Shown one piece after another: positions 8,001-17,200 of a DNA stretch of 64,000 nucleotides. Below the pieces are notes generated by a model. It was not told where the DNA came from, did no database searches, and saw only the letters and a list, made by a program, of their open reading frames with translations. Made by a program: the position numbers and the translations under genes. The stretch comes from Spirosoma sp. GTDB taxonomy: Bacteria; Bacteroidota; Bacteroidia; Cytophagales; Spirosomataceae. The stretch's first letter is position 1; each line of letters opens with the position of its first letter. The stretch spans positions 281,151 to 345,150 of the forward strand of contig NZ_JAPLET010000009.1 in NCBI RefSeq assembly GCF_026391055.1, given 5' to 3'.

Positions 8001-11000
8001 TGGTAGAACGATGTTTGCCAGTCGAGCCGGTCGAATACATCCAGCGAGGCATCGTATAGCGTGGCGACAAGTTCGGCTGGTTTTTTATCCAGGCCACTAA
8101 TTTTCAGCGTCCACTCCTCGCGCTCACCGGGCTTGAGTTTGTTGCGAAAGGTCTGCGTTTCGATCTTCAGCTCTTTATTGGTAAATGGCACTGTAATGGT
8201 CTGCGATTTCTCATACAACCTGCCGTTCTGTACCATAGCGAAGTGTACGGCAAAGCCACCGCGCTGTTTTTCGGTAACGGATAAGGCAACACGACGGGGA
8301 CGATCTTCTATCTTCAGCCACTCGTTCCGCACAATCTTCTGGTTTTCTTCAACGGTCATCAAAACCCAATTCAACTCACCGGGCCGACTATTGCCTACCC
8401 AGAAAACGACTTCCTCACCGGGCTGTGCCGTGGCTTTTCGTACCTGCACCCAATTCTCCGGCCGGGCCGATGCTGTTGGTTGTTTGTCATTGACAACGGC
8501 AAAAAAGGCCCGCTCTTTCGCGGTTTCACCATTGGCATCCGTCACCGTCAGTTCGGCTACGTATTCGCCGGGGGCATATCGGCTGAGGTCGGGTTTTACC
8601 AGCGAATCGGCCGGGCTTATGATGGCTTGTTGTTGTACGACATCTCCCTTTGGCCAAGTACGCAGGTCGTTTTCATTGGCATACAGGTCGTTGGGAAATA
8701 GCCGTTCAAATTCATTCCGGCTCAGAAACTGCCGATCGGGGCGGCTCCACAGCCGGTTGCGCAAAGGACGGGCGGGCGGTTGCAGCCGGTAAACGACCAA
8801 TTGGCCTTTGGCCGCTACTTTCTCGCCGGACTGGTTGGTGATGTTTACCGGAAAATTCGCTGCCGTATTGCTCTCTAACTGGGGCGGAATGTCCAGACTG
8901 ATCTGTATGGACGAATAGCCAATCCGCAATGTTTTTGTGGTCGTCCGGGTTTCGCCGGCGCGGTCGGTCACGTCGATTGTCAGTTCGAAATCAAAGACGG
9001 GGTTCGTTTCGCGGGCCTGCTCCCGGTCGGGTGTTGCCGGGAAGGTGATACGCACATTCCCCTGAGCGTCGGTTTGTGTTACGCCACTGGCAATTTTGGC
9101 CTGGCTGACTGGTCTGGGTCGATACCACCATTCCCAGCGTGGCCGCAGACTCCGCACGACACGATACCGCACCTCGGCCCCATCGACCACGGCTCCCGAA
9201 AACGTTTTGGCCGAAGCAGAAAGCGTAACGGCCTGCTCCAGTTTGAACGACTGTTTTATGGGGTCGACCTTCACCTCGAAGGTCGGGCGTTTGTATTCCT
9301 CGACCCGGATGCTGGTGCTGCCACCATCAGTGCTAATGGTCATAGCACCTGTTAATCGCCCAACGGGTGCGGTAAACGTAGCCTCGAACGTGCCAAACTC
9401 GTTTGTTTTAAGCGTTTTTTCGGCTATTCGCTCACCATTCTGGTCCAAAAATTCGACGTCTACTTCTTCATTAGCCAGCACGGCGTACTGATTCGCTTTT
9501 CCGTCGTAGCGTAGCCCTTTCACATAAATTGGCTGGCCGGGTCGGTAGATGGCCCGGTCGGTGAAGAGCCGGGTGTAGGTTTGCTCCTTTTCCGGCTCCG
9601 GTCTGTAGTTATAGTTATATAGTGTACCGGAAAGCAGGGTGTCGCGACCTGAAGCCATCAGGTATCCGAACCGCTGGGCCGTAGGTATTTCACTTTGGCC
9701 AAGGGCAATCTGCCCACTGTTATCGGTTATGAACGACTTTTTTTGGTTCGTTAGTTTAAAATTCTCAACATCAACCAGCGTTACCGACACGTTCGGTATG
9801 GGCGCACCCGTGGTCCGGTTCATGACCGATAACGTTTGTGGTTTATTGATTTGGTTGTCCTGTCGGGCCAGATAACTAAGCGTCGATACTGTAAAGAGCG
9901 ATAGCTGCGTATGTTCCGACGTTTCGTTAAAGGTATTTTCGGTTGTAACGGCAAGCACATACTGACCAACAGGTAAACTCGCAATCGGTATTTCCACCGA
10001 ATGACCATTCAGGTCGCCGTCGTCAGGGAGCACCACCGATTTTTCAATAGCCGCCGACCGCTTCAGCCACTTGCCGAGTCGCTTGCGTCGCTGCTCCTCT
10101 CTATTATCATACTGGTCCAGCGGTTCTCGCACTTCAGCCATCGATAACCGAATAATCCGATAGGTAATCGTCGGGGTATTCTGGTAGTTGACCAGCGCCC
10201 GAAATGGCTTCTCCGGTGCATTTACGCTTTCAATTTGTATTGAGAAAGAACTCGCCAGTAATTCGGTCAGCAACACATTGGCCTGTTCACGGGACAGCGT
10301 GTTGGGGAACCGCTTGATCAGATCCCGGCAAATGTCGGCGGCTCGTTTACGATTCCAGCGAAACGGATCGGGTTTGGTCTCGTTAGCGTCATCGTTCTCG
10401 TCCAGCGGACGAACCGGCGCACCCCGACCGCTCAGAAACTGAGCTAGTTGGAACCCATAAACCGCTTCGGCGGGCTTGCCTTTGTCCGTGGCAATCTGCT
10501 TTTCCAGCGCCTGCTGATACAGCGTGTCTTTATCGGGCAGCACACTATGTCGATGTACAAACGCCAGCCGGAGGGCATCAACGTCCGCCAGCGCGTTGGA
10601 GTTTGCATCCGACAAATGGAAAGCCACCAGTTGCTGATAAAGTAAAAGTGCCTGATAACGCCCTGACAAGGAATCCTGACTCTGGATGGATAACCGGGCA
10701 AACTCCGCTGGTTCGGCAAAGAAGACGGGCTGGTTCAGCTCGAACTTGAAGACCGGCTTGAGTAAATCGGGCTCGGTATTCTGGAAGAAACCAATGGCGC
10801 GGTGCGCCAGCAGATCATACAGCGTTGGCCGAAGCGGACGGGCGTCAGCATCACCTTTGTCGATCAGCACATCGTACTCCGCAATGGGCGTTTTCTGTAA
10901 CAACGCCTTATCACGAACAGAAGCCAGATAAGCTGATGTGATTACCCCGATCAGATGCGGAGCATCCCAGGTGGTAAAATCGGCATACGTTGAATCGGCT

Positions 11001-11455
11001 GGCGTTTCAGTGACTTTGTTCCCTTGGGAGGGCTTTCCAGAAGCAACTTTTCCGCCAGCAGATACCGTGGCGCGATTATAAAATTTGTAACGATTTTGCT
11101 GGAAGTACTGCCAATACACATCGGCCAGCACCGATTGCAGGACAGATTTGGCTGGTTCGGGCGTGTCCTTAATATCGCTTTGCAGCGAGTGTACTAATTC
11201 AACATGGGAATCTTCATCAGAAAAACTTCGGAAAACCTGCCGGGCCATAGCCGCTTTGGCTACCTGCGGATAGTTCTTCTGGACTTTGGCTTCTTTATAA
11301 ATCCGATTGGCAATATCAAGGGCCGATTTAGGTAACCCTCTAGCCACCAGCGAATCGGCCCGTTTCCAGTCGCGTGCGTAAGTAGGTTGTGGACGATTTT
11401 GGGCAGATACAGCCATCGAAATCAGCAGAAGTGGGATAGAAAAATAAGCGTTCAT
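5027..11455 (-). CDS. Alpha-2-macroglobulin family protein with an inserted carboxypeptidase-regulatory/SusC-like segment
   Basis: A 2142-residue exported protein. The ATG at 11455 gives a clean signal peptide (MNAYFSIPLLLISMAVSAQ); the frame stays open 19 codons further, but that would hide it. After a long helical N-terminus, the MG2 block (RAIYRPGQPIYVKGLRYDG) lies near residue 630 and the A2M domain (ALTRWRLLAFAHT) near 1402. The thioester motif CAEQ begins at C1602, so a covalent protease or target trap is plausible. Between the bait-region part and the A2M domain, residues about 1220-1330 form a carboxypeptidase-regulatory beta-sandwich ending in LNEVVVTGYGTQKRRDVTGA at 1307. That is the hallmark junction of SusC/RagA TonB-dependent receptors, yet no barrel follows. 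Bacterial A2Ms are envelope defence proteins against host or competitor proteases. Confidence 0.9.
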   Translation of the reverse strand: MNAYFSIPLLLISMAVSAQNRPQPTYARDWKRADSLVARGLPKSALDIANRIYKEAKVQKNYPQVAKAAMARQVFRSFSDEDSHVELVHSLQSDIKDTPEPAKSVLQSVLADVYWQYFQQNRYKFYNRATVSAGGKVASGKPSQGNKVTETPADSTYADFTTWDAPHLIGVITSAYLASVRDKALLQKTPIAEYDVLIDKGDADARPLRPTLYDLLAHRAIGFFQNTEPDLLKPVFKFELNQPVFFAEPAEFARLSIQSQDSLSGRYQALLLYQQLVAFHLSDANSNALADVDALRLAFVHRHSVLPDKDTLYQQALEKQIATDKGKPAEAVYGFQLAQFLSGRGAPVRPLDENDDANETKPDPFRWNRKRAADICRDLIKRFPNTLSREQANVLLTELLASSFSIQIESVNAPEKPFRALVNYQNTPTITYRIIRLSMAEVREPLDQYDNREEQRRKRLGKWLKRSAAIEKSVVLPDDGDLNGHSVEIPIASLPVGQYVLAVTTENTFNETSEHTQLSLFTVSTLSYLARQDNQINKPQTLSVMNRTTGAPIPNVSVTLVDVENFKLTNQKKSFITDNSGQIALGQSEIPTAQRFGYLMASGRDTLLSGTLYNYNYRPEPEKEQTYTRLFTDRAIYRPGQPIYVKGLRYDGKANQYAVLANEEVDVEFLDQNGERIAEKTLKTNEFGTFEATFTAPVGRLTGAMTISTDGGSTSIRVEEYKRPTFEVKVDPIKQSFKLEQAVTLSASAKTFSGAVVDGAEVRYRVVRSLRPRWEWWYRPRPVSQAKIASGVTQTDAQGNVRITFPATPDREQARETNPVFDFELTIDVTDRAGETRTTTKTLRIGYSSIQISLDIPPQLESNTAANFPVNITNQSGEKVAAKGQLVVYRLQPPARPLRNRLWSRPDRQFLSRNEFERLFPNDLYANENDLRTWPKGDVVQQQAIISPADSLVKPDLSRYAPGEYVAELTVTDANGETAKERAFFAVVNDKQPTASARPENWVQVRKATAQPGEEVVFWVGNSRPGELNWVLMTVEENQKIVRNEWLKIEDRPRRVALSVTEKQRGGFAVHFAMVQNGRLYEKSQTITVPFTNKELKIETQTFRNKLKPGEREEWTLKISGLDKKPAELVATLYDASLDVFDRLDWQTSFYQPYSPAFGSWESQAFGVQGSQALSYRYRPQPTAPERQYDQLGWLGYRFNIYGSRPFGLAPLKVSNDAIRISVSRTGKTITGTATYKDGSVAPGISILIKGTDKGVVSDAKGKFSINTTPKAKEITLVFSWVGYKAQEVVLAHKSKTIQLIPDATALNEVVVTGYGTQKRRDVTGAVAMAAPRAEGALNKFISADAMLASKVPGVMPTEAQPIVPSINPRKNFNETAFFIPQAQTDKDGRVVLKFTMPEALTRWRLLAFAHTKDMKTGTLEREIITQKELMITANAPRFFREGDTIRVTARINNLSDKSLSVTANLALLDALTGEPIHQKLKLNNQQTSVSVAAGQGQAVGWTLIVPANLEAVTCRLTAQSGSFTDGEEFTVPVLPNRMLVTDTKPFWVNGKETKSFTLKPLANLNPELPVQHERLTVEVTSNPSWYALQSLPYLMEYRYECAEQLFSRLYANSLAAHIVGSKPAFKQVIAEWQKTPPRSALQSNEELKAVTLENSPWLADARSETERQAKLGQLLDGNRMESEQRQAFEKLKQLQTEGGGFRWFGGMEPNLSMTLHILSGLGHLQKLGVQFPADLKADLVDMQTRAILYADTEMKQWVTEQKKIAEQKKGKVVGGWYFSATQYLYARSFYLDKPVDGGVLAYLKHHTATNWLAQSLQGQALSAMALNRFGDTKTAAGILQSLLERSKTSEEMGLYWPDNTAGLNWYQTPIETQAYLIEAFDEIRQDHTLVDNMKRWLLRQKQTQSWSSTKATTEAVYALLLRGSDWLGTGVSTKVTLGGNPIESRVSKSDAITGYEKVTYAASEIKPEMGAVQITKTSDGPAWGALYWQHFESLDQVMPGSAGLSVQKTLYVQRDSPGGPVITAVASQSALKPGDLVKVRLLLKTDRAMEYVHLKDGRASGFEPVAALSGYKYQNGLGYYESPRDGSTDFFMSYLPVGTHVFEYDLRVAQSGDFSAGVATVQCFYAPEFSAHSAGERVKVK

Positions 11456-11818
11456 AGTTCGTAGCGATGGCAGATTGTTGGGATGGATGAATGTAAATCT
11501 ATTTTTCCACACCCGTTGCCGGTATGATTCCGATTTAGGGACAAGGGTTTAACCTGCATTTGATTTAACCTTTTTACGCTGTCTGAAAATTATTATTGAT
11601 CATAGAGGCTCAGCCAATTAAACCTATCAATCTTTTGCGTTCTATGTGCCGCAATGGCAGACCATTTTTACGTTCTATACACCTGTTGCTCAGATAAAAT
11701 AGTTTGCTGTATAGAATTAGATAAGACCTGCCAGTAGGCTTTGTTAACAAATGCGGTCGTCAACTCACATCTGTTGACCCCTGCGGTTCTCATCTGCCAA
11801 ATCTATATTACTCCCAGT
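11456..11818. other. Divergent intergenic region, nothing definite
   Basis: This 363-base, AT-rich spacer separates the minus-strand A2M gene from the plus-strand cytochrome/dehydrogenase gene and must contain both promoters. I see no clean TTG / TAnnTTTG pair, no RNA gene and no strong hairpin. The open frame upstream of 11819 begins at a TTG (11741), which would place 26 extra residues before a good signal peptide. I treat it as non-coding. Confidence 0.5.
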
Positions 11819-13504
11819 ATGCACCCGTCTCGCCACCCTTCGCTTGCAGCGCTTTGTCGGCTTATTATTTCTTCTGCATTTGTTATCCTGCACTGCGCGT
11901 CTTCAGTTGCGCAGAATGTGCGAAGTGGAGAAAAACTTTTCGACGCCAATTGCGCCGGTTGCCATAATTTCAAGCAGGATGGCATTGGCCCTCAACTGGG
12001 TGGGCTGAAGAACGCTGTTGACCGAGCCTATTTGGTCGAGTTTATTAAAAGCCCCAAAGCTCAGATTGATGCACGAGTAGCGCGGGCACTGGATAAAGCC
12101 AAAAAATTCGGCACTGTCATGCCTGATTTCAAACACCTGACGTCTGCCGAACTCGACGATCTGGTCGCCTATATTTTTGAAAAACCCGCTCCCGTCGTCC
12201 GGGCCTCTTCCGGAAAAGTGGCGCTGGAGAACCCGATCATCTCCTCAATACCCCAGTCATCTTTTGCGCTGAACTTGCAAAAGGTCATGCAGTTTCCCTT
12301 TACAAACAAAACGCAACCTCGCACACGGATCAATAAGATGGGGTTCCACCCGATTACGAAGGAAACGATGGTGTCCGATTTACAGGGGAAAATCTATATC
12401 CTAACGACCAACAATCAGCCCGATGTGTTTTTTGATGCCGCGAAGCATTTTAAAAATTTCATCAATACGCCCGGTCTGGCGACGGGCCTGGGTAGTTTCG
12501 CATTTCATCCTGATTATGCCCGAAACGGACTCTTTTACACAACTCATACAGAACCAAAAAATTCCGCAACGGCTGATTTCAGTTATGCCGACAGTATTCC
12601 GATTCGATTGCAGTGGGTAGTCAACGAATGGACCGTTACAGACCCCCGTTCTCGTGTGCTGACCGGGAAACCCCGCGAACTGCTTCGGGTCAACGTGGTC
12701 GATCAGATTCACGGTATGCAGGAAATTGCTTTCAATCCGTACGCAACGCCTAAAAGTCTGGATTATGGGTTACTCTACATTGGCATAGGCGACGGCGGGG
12801 CCGTTGAGAAAGGCTATCCGTTTATTGCGCGGGATAAAAACCATATCTGGAGCAAAGTACTCCGCATAGACCCTACCGGTCGGACAAGTAAAAACGGACA
12901 GTACGGTATTCCCAAAACTAATCCGTTTGTGGGTAAAGATGGGCTGGACGAAGTATACGCAGCCGGTTTTCGCAACCCCAACCGGATTTCGTGGACAAAA
13001 GACGGAAAAATGCTGGTTTCCAACATCGGTCAGCGACAGATCGAATCCGTTTATCTGGTCAAACCGGGCAAAAACTACGGCTGGCCCGACCGCGAAGGCA
13101 CTTTCCTGATCGACTCGACAGCCAATGTAAACAGCGTGTATCCTTTACCAAAAAATGACGCCCGCTATGGTTATTCGTATCCGGTGGCGCAGTTCGACCA
13201 CGACGAGGGCAACGCGATCATGGGCGGCTTCGAATACACCGGCAGGCAGATTCCGGCATTAGCAGGAAAATACGTATTTGGTGAGATCGTTCGGGGGCGA
13301 GTTTTCTACGTTAACCTCAACGAGATCAGGGAAGGCGCACAAGCGACCATTCATGAGTTCCCGTTGAGGCTGGATGGTCAACAAACAACGCTGAAAGAGC
13401 TGAGCAAAGCTACTAAAGTCGATTTCCGAATTGGGCAGGATGCCGACGGCGAACTCTACCTGATGACCAAATCGGACGGCATGTTATATAAGGTAGTGAA
13501 GTAA
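11819..13504 (+). CDS. Cytochrome c / PQQ-dependent sugar dehydrogenase-like fusion
   Basis: A 561-residue exported protein. The ATG at 11819 gives a signal peptide ending near SVAQ. A single-haem cytochrome c domain follows, with CAGCH (C45, C48, H49) and a likely Met ligand in VMPDF near residue 107. The remaining ~430 residues form a six-bladed glucose/sorbosone-dehydrogenase-like propeller (GLGSFAFHPDY, GIGDGGAVEKG, AAGFRNPNRISW, YGWPDREG). Family knowledge suggests periplasmic oxidation of a sugar or alcohol with electrons passed to the attached haem. The cofactor and substrate cannot be read from sequence. The nearby PVC-type haem protein suggests a shared periplasmic oxidation role. 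Confidence 0.88.
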   Translation: MHPSRHPSLAALCRLIISSAFVILHCASSVAQNVRSGEKLFDANCAGCHNFKQDGIGPQLGGLKNAVDRAYLVEFIKSPKAQIDARVARALDKAKKFGTVMPDFKHLTSAELDDLVAYIFEKPAPVVRASSGKVALENPIISSIPQSSFALNLQKVMQFPFTNKTQPRTRINKMGFHPITKETMVSDLQGKIYILTTNNQPDVFFDAAKHFKNFINTPGLATGLGSFAFHPDYARNGLFYTTHTEPKNSATADFSYADSIPIRLQWVVNEWTVTDPRSRVLTGKPRELLRVNVVDQIHGMQEIAFNPYATPKSLDYGLLYIGIGDGGAVEKGYPFIARDKNHIWSKVLRIDPTGRTSKNGQYGIPKTNPFVGKDGLDEVYAAGFRNPNRISWTKDGKMLVSNIGQRQIESVYLVKPGKNYGWPDREGTFLIDSTANVNSVYPLPKNDARYGYSYPVAQFDHDEGNAIMGGFEYTGRQIPALAGKYVFGEIVRGRVFYVNLNEIREGAQATIHEFPLRLDGQQTTLKELSKATKVDFRIGQDADGELYLMTKSDGMLYKVVK

Positions 13505-13546
13505 TCTCGTATATTATCGACTTGTTGAGTCGTTAACACAACCTGA

Positions 13547-14149
13547 ATGCTAATCCGTACTATCATGCCTACACTTCTTCTGTTACTAGCCTGTCTTGCT
13601 TCATTTTCTATTCCGCCTAAACCGGCTAAAACTTACCCCATTGGGCAAATAAAAACCAGCAAAGGCGAGATACTTTTCTGGCTGTATGACGAAACACCAA
13701 CCCATAAGGCCAGCTTCGTGAAGCTGGCCAAGGCAAATTACTGGGATACGCTGACGTTCAATCGGGTCATTAACAATTTTGTGGCGCAGGGTGGTTGTCC
13801 CGATACCCCGGCGGGTTTTTCGGATTCACCCTATTTGCTGAAACCGGAGTTTGTGCCCACCATACGGCACATTTATGGGGCGGTGGGTGCCGGGCGAGAC
13901 AATAACCCCGAGATGCTCTCGGCGGGTTGCCAGTTCTACATCGTGCAGAACAAAAAAGGACTGGCCCGCCTAGATGATAAGTTCACGGTGTTTGGGCAGG
14001 TTTTTAAGGGTATGGATGTGGTTGATGCTATCGTAGCCGTCAAGACAGACAAAACAGACGCGCCCTTGGAGCCGATTAAGCTGGATGTGAATATCATTAA
14101 CCTTACTGCCGCAGAGTTGAAGAAGGCCGGGTACACAGTAACAAACTAG
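13547..14149 (+). CDS. Exported cyclophilin-type peptidyl-prolyl isomerase
   Basis: A 200-residue protein with an N-terminal signal sequence (MPTLLLLLACLASF after MLIRTI) and a cyclophilin domain. Family features include GEILFWLYDETPTHKASFVKL, FNRVINNFVAQGGCP (the F-x-R-x-I-x-x-F-x-x-Q-G-G signature) and QFYIV near the active site. It probably catalyses proline isomerisation of envelope proteins. It lies 42 bases after the cytochrome/dehydrogenase gene and may be co-transcribed with it. Downstream is a very long hairpin facing the convergent haem protein gene. Confidence 0.93.
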   Translation: MLIRTIMPTLLLLLACLASFSIPPKPAKTYPIGQIKTSKGEILFWLYDETPTHKASFVKLAKANYWDTLTFNRVINNFVAQGGCPDTPAGFSDSPYLLKPEFVPTIRHIYGAVGAGRDNNPEMLSAGCQFYIVQNKKGLARLDDKFTVFGQVFKGMDVVDAIVAVKTDKTDAPLEPIKLDVNIINLTAAELKKAGYTVTN

Positions 14150-14161
14150 TTTCGAAGTTTA

Positions 14162-14266
14162 TAACCACAGAGAGGGTCCGCCGATGCGGCACAAAGAACA
14201 CAAAGGAGATTAGCTTCTCAACCTCTGTGTTCTTTGTGCCGCATCGGCGGACCCTCTCTGTGGTTA
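14162..14266. repeat. 41-bp-arm hairpin between convergent genes
   Basis: Bases 14162-14202 and 14226-14266 are perfect reverse complements of 41 bases with a 23-base loop that can pair a little further. It fills nearly all of the 123-base gap between the cyclophilin stop and the stop of the convergent PVC-type gene. The arm has the CCACAGAGaGGGTCC ... GCACAAAGAACACA character of dispersed extragenic repeats seen in some Bacteroidota and planctomycetes (from memory, not searched). It can serve as a bidirectional terminator, although T-runs are weak. Confidence 0.9.
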
Positions 14267-14272
14267 AATACC

Positions 14273-17200
14273 TTACTGCTTCAGCAGAAATGCCGTTAAA
14301 TCAGCGACTTGCTGGTTGCTGAGACCCATAGCCACGGGGTCTGGCATGAGACTGGTTTTATACTGTCGCTTCGACGAAACCTGATCGGCGGGGATGGTGT
14401 ATTTGGGTCCCTTAATACCCCTAACCACAACAGCCTGATCGTTGTCGCTTACCAGAAACCCATAAAAGGTTTGGCCTTTCTTGGTCGTAATCAGCCAGGG
14501 CTCGTAACCGAATGCAATGCCCGCGCTGGGGTGCAGAATGGCATCTAACAGGCCGTTCTTATCAAATTTCTGGTGAATCTTTGTCAGCTCCGGGCCAACG
14601 TCGCTTCCCAACTGGCCGTGCTTGTGGCAAGTGGCGCAGTTGGCACTGAATACCGTCTTACCTGTCCGCTCATTTCCAGATAGCATCGCAATTTGGTTCA
14701 GCACCGGGTCCGAACTACTGCTGGCCGTCACCATTGCCGGTTTGGAGGAAGCAGTTTCGGAAGTACTAGCCAGTTCAGGTTTAGTGGCTACTACTTCCGA
14801 ATTTACTTCGGCCGAAGGGGTCTCCGGCTTTACGGAAAAGTATTCTTTAGCCATCGTCCGCACACTTTGATCCGGATTTTTAAGCAGGGTTGGCGTAACG
14901 GCTTTCATTAACTTATCCGACAGTTTCTTATCGGCGGCCAGGCCAACCAGGATTTTGCCGCCTTCAGGATCGCGGGCCATTTCCAGGGCCAGCCTCCGCT
15001 TTTCGGCATCCGACTTGTATTCATCCAGCAGAATTTGCCGATTTGCCAGCATCTTTTGCTCTCCCGTCGACACCTTTGTTGGCATTACTTCCTCCCAGTT
15101 CAGGAATTTGGCCCAATCGTTACCACGCCGGAATCCCATCCAATACAAAGCCTGGTCGGCCACCTCCCTATCGGTCAGCTTCGATAACTCAACCATTGCC
15201 TGTGCGGCCTGTGGCGTTTTAATAAAGCCCAGCGCCACAATGGATTGCTTCCGCGCATCGGCAGCCAATGAAGGACTAGCCGCTCGTTTTTTCAGCATCG
15301 TTACCGCCGAGGGTGGGTGTAACTCCCAAACCAGGTTCGCCGTTCGCTGGTCCCACTCGATGGGATTTTTCGGCATTGTCTGCTGCAAATCAAAGAACAA
15401 CGCTTCTTCTTTGCCATCGGCTGCCTTTCCGAGCGCATCCAGATACCAGGGGTCTTGCCCGTCATACCCCTTTATCAGATTTATCAGTAAGAACCGGCAG
15501 TCATCAAAGGGAACATCGCGCAGGGCAATGGCCACTTCCCGACGTACGGCAGCACTTTTGTCGACCGACAAGTTGCCCATAAGTGGTAATAAGGCCTTTT
15601 GCGACGCCGTAATGGCCGGAATCGACTTCGAGTTTTCGGGTGTTATACTGCGTAAAGCCCGGAAGGCCGTCATTCGCACCGGCGCATCGACTGCCTTGAG
15701 CAACCGCTCGACCTCAAACTGGCCTTCGGCACCTAATTGCGCCAGAAGGTAAATAGCGCGGGCACGGTGGAACGGATTCGATGACGACAGAATACCCATA
15801 ACCGGCTCGACGGCTTTTTCTCCCTGCGCCACCAGTGCTTCAAAACCCAGCATCCGTACATTTACGGCCGGGTTCAGCAGAGCGGCAATCTGCCCCTGCG
15901 TTGTTCGAAGATCTATTTTGGGCGTTTTAAGCTTTTTGCCTTTAGGGGTAATCCGATAAATACGGCCGTATCCTTTTGTATCTTTCATCTGATGTCCCCC
16001 TACCACAGGGTCGTACCAGTCGGCAATGTAGATGGCTCCATCGGGCCCAACGGCTACGTCGCTGGGCCGAAACCATTTTCGGGTATCGTCGGTGGCGGCA
16101 TCCCACTTATAATTGGGGTCCACTTCCGGGAAAGTGCTGATAAAATCCGTACGGGGCATCCGGTAACCAGCCCCCATTGGTTCGGGTTTATAGCTAAAAA
16201 TAACGTTGCGGCCGGCTTCGGCGCTGAGCAGCATCCCCCGGTACTGCGGCCCGAGTTCATCACCTTCGTACATGACCATGCCCGTTGGCGAACCGGCTCC
16301 ACTGATGTCACCAGCAGGCATAACGCCCGGATCTTCCTGATGCCAGTGCGCGATTGGGATGGTCTGCCCCGGCCGTTGATCGCCCTGCCAATAGCGGGTG
16401 CCGTCGCTGCTGAAGTACCCGGCATTGGCCCCTTCCATCAAAAAGCTCGTGCGGCAGGCTACTACCTGATCGTCGTTGTCATTCTGCCACATGTTGCCGT
16501 ACGAATCCAGGGCCGTTTCGTAGTTGTTCCGGAAGTTATGCGCCATTACTTTCAGGTTCGACCCATCCGGATTGATCCGTAGCGCCATACCGCCGGTCCA
16601 GACACGCCCATCGCTACTTACCTGATTGCCCTTATTGCTTTTGTTATAGGGCGTTCCACCCACGTACAAACTACCCGAGCGCAATGTCCATCCATCTTTG
16701 TCGCTTACGATGTGCGGACCGGCGTTTCCGGTGTTGAAGTAATATTTGCCGTCGGGTCCGGCTACCACCGCATGCAGGGAGTGGTCATGATCCAGTCCAC
16801 CGAAACCTGTGAGCATTACTTCTTTTTTATCGGGTTTATCGTCGCCGTTTTCATCGGTATACACCACCAGATTTGGGGCGGCTGACACAATGACTTTGTT
16901 CCCGATAACGGCAATACCCAGGGGCGACACCAGATCCGGGTCGGTTACAAACACTTTGCTGGCATCGGCTTTTCCATCCCCGTTGGTATCTTCCAGAATA
17001 ACGATTCGCTCACCTTCGGGGTGGTCGAGTCGACTGTTGGCTTTGTTGTTGAATTTTCGATAGTTGACCGCTTCCGTAATCCATACCCGGCCTTTGGCGT
17101 CGATGTCCATATTGGTGGGGTTGTGGAACATGGGAGCTTCTGCCCATAGGGTAGCCTCCAGATCGCTGGGAAGGTAGAGCGTATTTGAATCGGCCCCAAC

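Noticed and set aside
11456..11512. N-terminal extension of the A2M protein (19 codons)
   Set aside because: It would hide a clean signal peptide beginning at the ATG at 11455 and has no matching features.
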